A model generated the notes under the pieces. That model was given only the letters and a program-made list of their open reading frames with translations. It was not told where the DNA came from and made no database searches. From Pirellulales bacterium (lineage in GTDB: Bacteria; Planctomycetota; Planctomycetia; Pirellulales; JAEUIK01), in the NCBI GenBank assembly GCA_019694455.1, contig JAIBBY010000004.1, positions 62,001 through 126,000 on the forward strand: a DNA stretch of 64,000 nt, read 5' to 3'. Below, piece after piece: positions 62,101-64,000 of this stretch; the first letter of the stretch is position 1; the number at the start of each line of letters is the position of its first letter. Both the position numbers and the translations under genes were made by a program.

Positions 62101-64000
62101 ATTGGAGCCCCTTGTATCACGAGAGCGTAATTCCGCGCCGCGCCCTGGAACGCCAAGCGGCAGCAAGCGCCGCGACAGCGGACGTCGCACCAACCGAAAC
62201 GCCAGTCACGGAAGAGGCTGCAGCGGCGCAATCCGCTGCCGAGTCAGAACCAGTCGAAGAGTCAGTGGACTATCACGCGCCGTTTGCTGGGATGCCTCTG
62301 CCGGTATTGGGTCGAGTGGTGGGTTATGTGCCAGAGCAGGAGATCTTCATCGAGCGCGACCTCGATCTGGTCGAAGATTTGTTTGTTCACGATCACTTGT
62401 TCGTGCATGCCGAGAACAAGCCGCTGGCCGAGCGGTTGCCGGTGCAACCGTTGACCATGAGCATGGAGTTTGTCGCCGAGGGGGCGGCTTTGCTCTCGCC
62501 CGGCAAGGGATTGATCGGTTTTGAGCAGGTGCGCGGCTTGCGCTGGGTGGGCCTGCGCGACCAGGAGCGGGCGCCGGTGCGGGTGGAATGTCGCGTGGCG
62601 GGGGACGACCCGGAAACGGGCGTGCGCCGCGTGAACTGCCAGATCTACTTCGAAGACAAGCTTAGTTTTTCCGCCACAGTGCTGATGGCGGAGGGTTACC
62701 GACAAGACCTGAATTTCGCCATCGCCGACTCCAGCCAGGACGGCCCATGGCCGTTTACCGGCGAGCAGGTATACACCGAACGGCTGATGTTTCATGGCCC
62801 GGCGTTCCACTGCGTCGCCGAGATGGACCGGTTTGGCAATCCGGGCGCCTCGGCTTGGCTGCGCGCCATGCCGCGCGAGCGATTGTTCGCGTCGTTGTCC
62901 GAGCCAATGTTGCTCACCGATCCGTGCTTGATGGATGGCATCGGGCAGATCGTGGGACTGTGGGCCTTGGCCAACGACCTGTACATCCTGCCCACCGGTT
63001 TTGAGAAATTGGAGCTTTACGGACCAATGCCGGACGCCGGCGCAGTGTTGCCGGTGAGGATGGAGGTGGTCGAGATCAATCCCGACACCAAGCAGATGCG
63101 CTTCAACATCGAAATCGAGGATGGCCAGGGGGGCCTTTGGCTGCGGGTCGCCAATTGGACCGAATTTTTGTGGAAGTGGTCGACCAAATACGCCGACTCG
63201 ACGCGTCTGCCGAACCGCTACTTGATTGGCGAGGAGTTGGCCGTGCCGGGCCTGCCCGAGGGTAGTGCCTTGGTCGTCGTCGAGCGGCAAGACTTCAAGG
63301 ACATCGACCCCGATTGGGCGGGCCGGATTTTCCTGCATTCCGAGGAAATGCGCGAGTATTGGCTGCTGGAAGGTCACAAGCAGCGGCGGCAGCGCGTCAT
63401 GTCGCGCTGTGCCGTGAAAGACGCGGTGCGCGTTTGGTGGGCGCGGCGGCACGGAACCGAGTATCCGCATCCTGCCGACCTGATGTTGGTACACGACGAG
63501 CAGGGCGCCCCGCATCTGACGCCGATCGGCGATCCGGCTTGGCCACGGATTAGTCTGTCGCACACCAACGACTTGGCGGTGGGGGTGGCGAGCGATTTTG
63601 CAGTGGGCGTGGATGTCGAGGCGCTTGCCCGACCCATGCAAGATGTGTTGCCGTATATGGCTACAGAAGCCGAACGAGCCTTGCTCGACAGCCTGGAAGG
63701 ACAATTGCCAGGAGCGAGCTGGGCGGTGCGCTTGTGGTGCGCCAAGGAGGCGGTGGCCAAGCTGTTAGGCACGGGGCTCCAGGGCCGCCCCAAGGACTTT
63801 TTGGCGATAGACGCGGATGGTGAAGGTTGCGTACTGGTGCAGTATGTGCCGACGGATGAACGCTTTGTAGTCCATAGCGTCACCTGGTCGGAGCATGTGA
63901 TCGCGTACGCCATGGCGCCCATGACCGCGCCAGCCGACAATGGGGGCCCTCAGCGCTGGCTGGATTCTTCATCAGGCGCTGGCGTCGCGGCGATGGCGAC
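59196..64000 (+). CDS. Iterative PKS/secondary-lipid synthase subunit 2: KS-AT-DH-PPTase, C-terminus outside window
   Basis: Over 1601 residues, open to the window edge. The ketosynthase begins at once (MMKDHDIAVVGMACRFPQ), with Cys209 in DAACASS, His344 in ELHGTGT and His384 in GHT, so it is not a chain-length-factor remnant. The acyltransferase region has IFPGMGFPG and Ser707 in GQSQGE. After a Ser/Ala/Glu-rich linker a hot-dog dehydratase shows FVHDHLFVH (His1065/His1067), then LTMSMEFVAEGAALL. A phosphopantetheinyl transferase follows: SLSHTNDL, Asp1473 and Glu1475 in GVDVE, and WCAKEAVAK (Trp1514, Lys1517, Glu1518). It would activate the ACP of subunit 1. ATG 59196 overlaps the KR stop (ATGA), giving coupled expression. 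Confidence 0.92.
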   Translation, partial: MMKDHDIAVVGMACRFPQAANLAQYWHNLANGVDGIRDLPAQRFREHANFYVPADHDAHIPFHRGGFLDEVVFNPVPYGIPPNLVKHGDPDQFFMLELVDLALRDARVAADAAVRRRTDVIIGRGAYPTGKLVELTMRAEMFDMVLELIDRQFPDLLRGRRDEIEAFCRGTCTPKAIDNVSTAVSNITASRTANRLNLRGAAYAVDAACASSLLAVEQATHRLRMHQCDLAVAAGLFLSMTPSFLYVFTRLGALSAAQISRPLDRRSDGLLVGEGGGAVILKRLEDALRDGDSIYAIVKGVGSASDGGDVDVLAPSSGGQVLCLENAYRDAGVDRDSINLLELHGTGTVVGDAVEVETIKTFYGTSSQPPTARAMGSVKSMIGHTMPAAGMASFIKIAMALSNKIIPPTLNCDQPREELIDAPFYVATQARPWVHNPALGPRRAGANAFGFGGINAHVVMEEVAAETGRSSMVAIPRPIQPSVRRASELLVFSAESAAELTARIERLERYLAQDWQNATLADVALTLAGEVEQAHAHKLTIICDDFASLDRFAKLAKERLTTNRGFDDVEEIYYSDAATRQEGKIAYIFPGMGFPGLIGNYPDHLLELCMHFPEVREEFDFFEDRDRHPEDTIPTSSVFSPPASLPEEYRAKLKKRLAPPKVDEYTATDAPAHERYLAAMGVTLSNWVGWVLLRKFNIPVDMVAGQSQGEMAALCVAGVCDFHETAPDFWKVVNVDTRDLSGQRLAFAWASAEKVQPLLDQNPGTYMAIYMAPEGVIFGGEREGLMRVGEELRKEQVLVTLLPYPPIHTPALSHLRDELTTELNPEGFDLKKPQIDLYSSILADKYPDDAAGIRETLMLNIDHPLRIWQTIRRMYDDGARVFVQVGGGHMAAHLERLLPEGAKTVTAALDVDTRDPITQLHHLCATLLIAGVPLSLSPLFETRSATRLDLDATASEPQPRKIEIPLRIDWSPLYHESVIPRRALERQAAASAATADVAPTETPVTEEAAAAQSAAESEPVEESVDYHAPFAGMPLPVLGRVVGYVPEQEIFIERDLDLVEDLFVHDHLFVHAENKPLAERLPVQPLTMSMEFVAEGAALLSPGKGLIGFEQVRGLRWVGLRDQERAPVRVECRVAGDDPETGVRRVNCQIYFEDKLSFSATVLMAEGYRQDLNFAIADSSQDGPWPFTGEQVYTERLMFHGPAFHCVAEMDRFGNPGASAWLRAMPRERLFASLSEPMLLTDPCLMDGIGQIVGLWALANDLYILPTGFEKLELYGPMPDAGAVLPVRMEVVEINPDTKQMRFNIEIEDGQGGLWLRVANWTEFLWKWSTKYADSTRLPNRYLIGEELAVPGLPEGSALVVVERQDFKDIDPDWAGRIFLHSEEMREYWLLEGHKQRRQRVMSRCAVKDAVRVWWARRHGTEYPHPADLMLVHDEQGAPHLTPIGDPAWPRISLSHTNDLAVGVASDFAVGVDVEALARPMQDVLPYMATEAERALLDSLEGQLPGASWAVRLWCAKEAVAKLLGTGLQGRPKDFLAIDADGEGCVLVQYVPTDERFVVHSVTWSEHVIAYAMAPMTAPADNGGPQRWLDSSSGAGVAAMA

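Noticed and set aside
1-64000. CRISPR arrays, insertion sequences, prophage or integrase genes
   Set aside because: I found no regularly spaced direct repeats, transposase motifs, att-like repeats or phage structural genes. Direct repeats are limited to the two dispersed copies and short local words.

Overview
The window reads as a chromosomal piece of a GC-rich planctomycete, most likely Pirellulales-like (inference). The support is a very large secretin, a PVC-type 'membrane-bound dehydrogenase' with HEAT repeats and a C-terminal CxxCH haem site, a dockerin plus PEP-CTERM protein, a PQQ-type beta-propeller, a YidC with an inserted PDZ domain, many lone or short-operon genes, and a two-subunit polyketide/secondary-lipid synthase. 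I see no prophage, insertion sequence, CRISPR array or rRNA operon. One tRNA (Gln, CTG anticodon) is present.

Layout. 1-1.5 kb: a leftward MNIO (DUF692) oxidase and its DUF2063-like partner, cut by the window edge. 1.8-2.9 kb: a fatty-acid desaturase. 3.3-8.9 kb: a 1335-residue secretin with an expanded set of N repeats, a coupled secreted protein, and a BON-domain protein converging into it with a 308-bp overlap. 9-14 kb: CDGSH protein, RmlC-like epimerase, ArfB, PQQ propeller, a GlmU-N-type nucleotidyltransferase and a secreted unknown. 14.8-18.2 kb: sialidase and a large secreted glycosidase. 18.6-21.3 kb: small unknown, tRNA-Gln, FHA-GAF-PP2C phosphatase. 21.4-24.7 kb: PVC dehydrogenase/cytochrome. 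25-29.3 kb: a 32-residue basic protein, FabZ-like dehydratase, rhomboid protease, TrmB, an unknown and an LptF/G permease. 29.6-37.8 kb: TIM-barrel isomerase, phosphoesterase, then YidC-MnmE-RbsK-ALDH. 37.9-43.7 kb: an operon-like set of amidohydrolase proteins and a glycosylasparaginase, with a perfect 20-bp palindrome before it and an 8-bp-stem hairpin after it. 44-46.7 kb: USP-hemerythrin-tandem USP and a methyltransferase. 46.7-50.8 kb: degenerate subtilase with dockerin and PEP-CTERM, a PbfA-like PLP enzyme, and Maf.

51.4-64 kb is the standout region, a multifunctional iterative synthase. Protein 1 carries two nitronate-monooxygenase-type (PfaD-like enoyl-reductase) barrels, KS, AT and ACP, and runs into a separate ketoreductase frame through a run of ten A residues. 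One extra A, or a -1 frameshift, joins them into a single protein of about 2588 residues. Protein 2 overlaps the KR stop by ATGA and carries KS, AT, DH and a phosphopantetheinyl transferase before leaving the window. Together they hold a complete reducing cycle and their own ACP-activating enzyme, mixing features of PUFA (Pfa) synthases and enediyne-type PKSs. The A10 junction is the observation I would check first: programmed recoding, a real mutation, or a homopolymer sequencing error.
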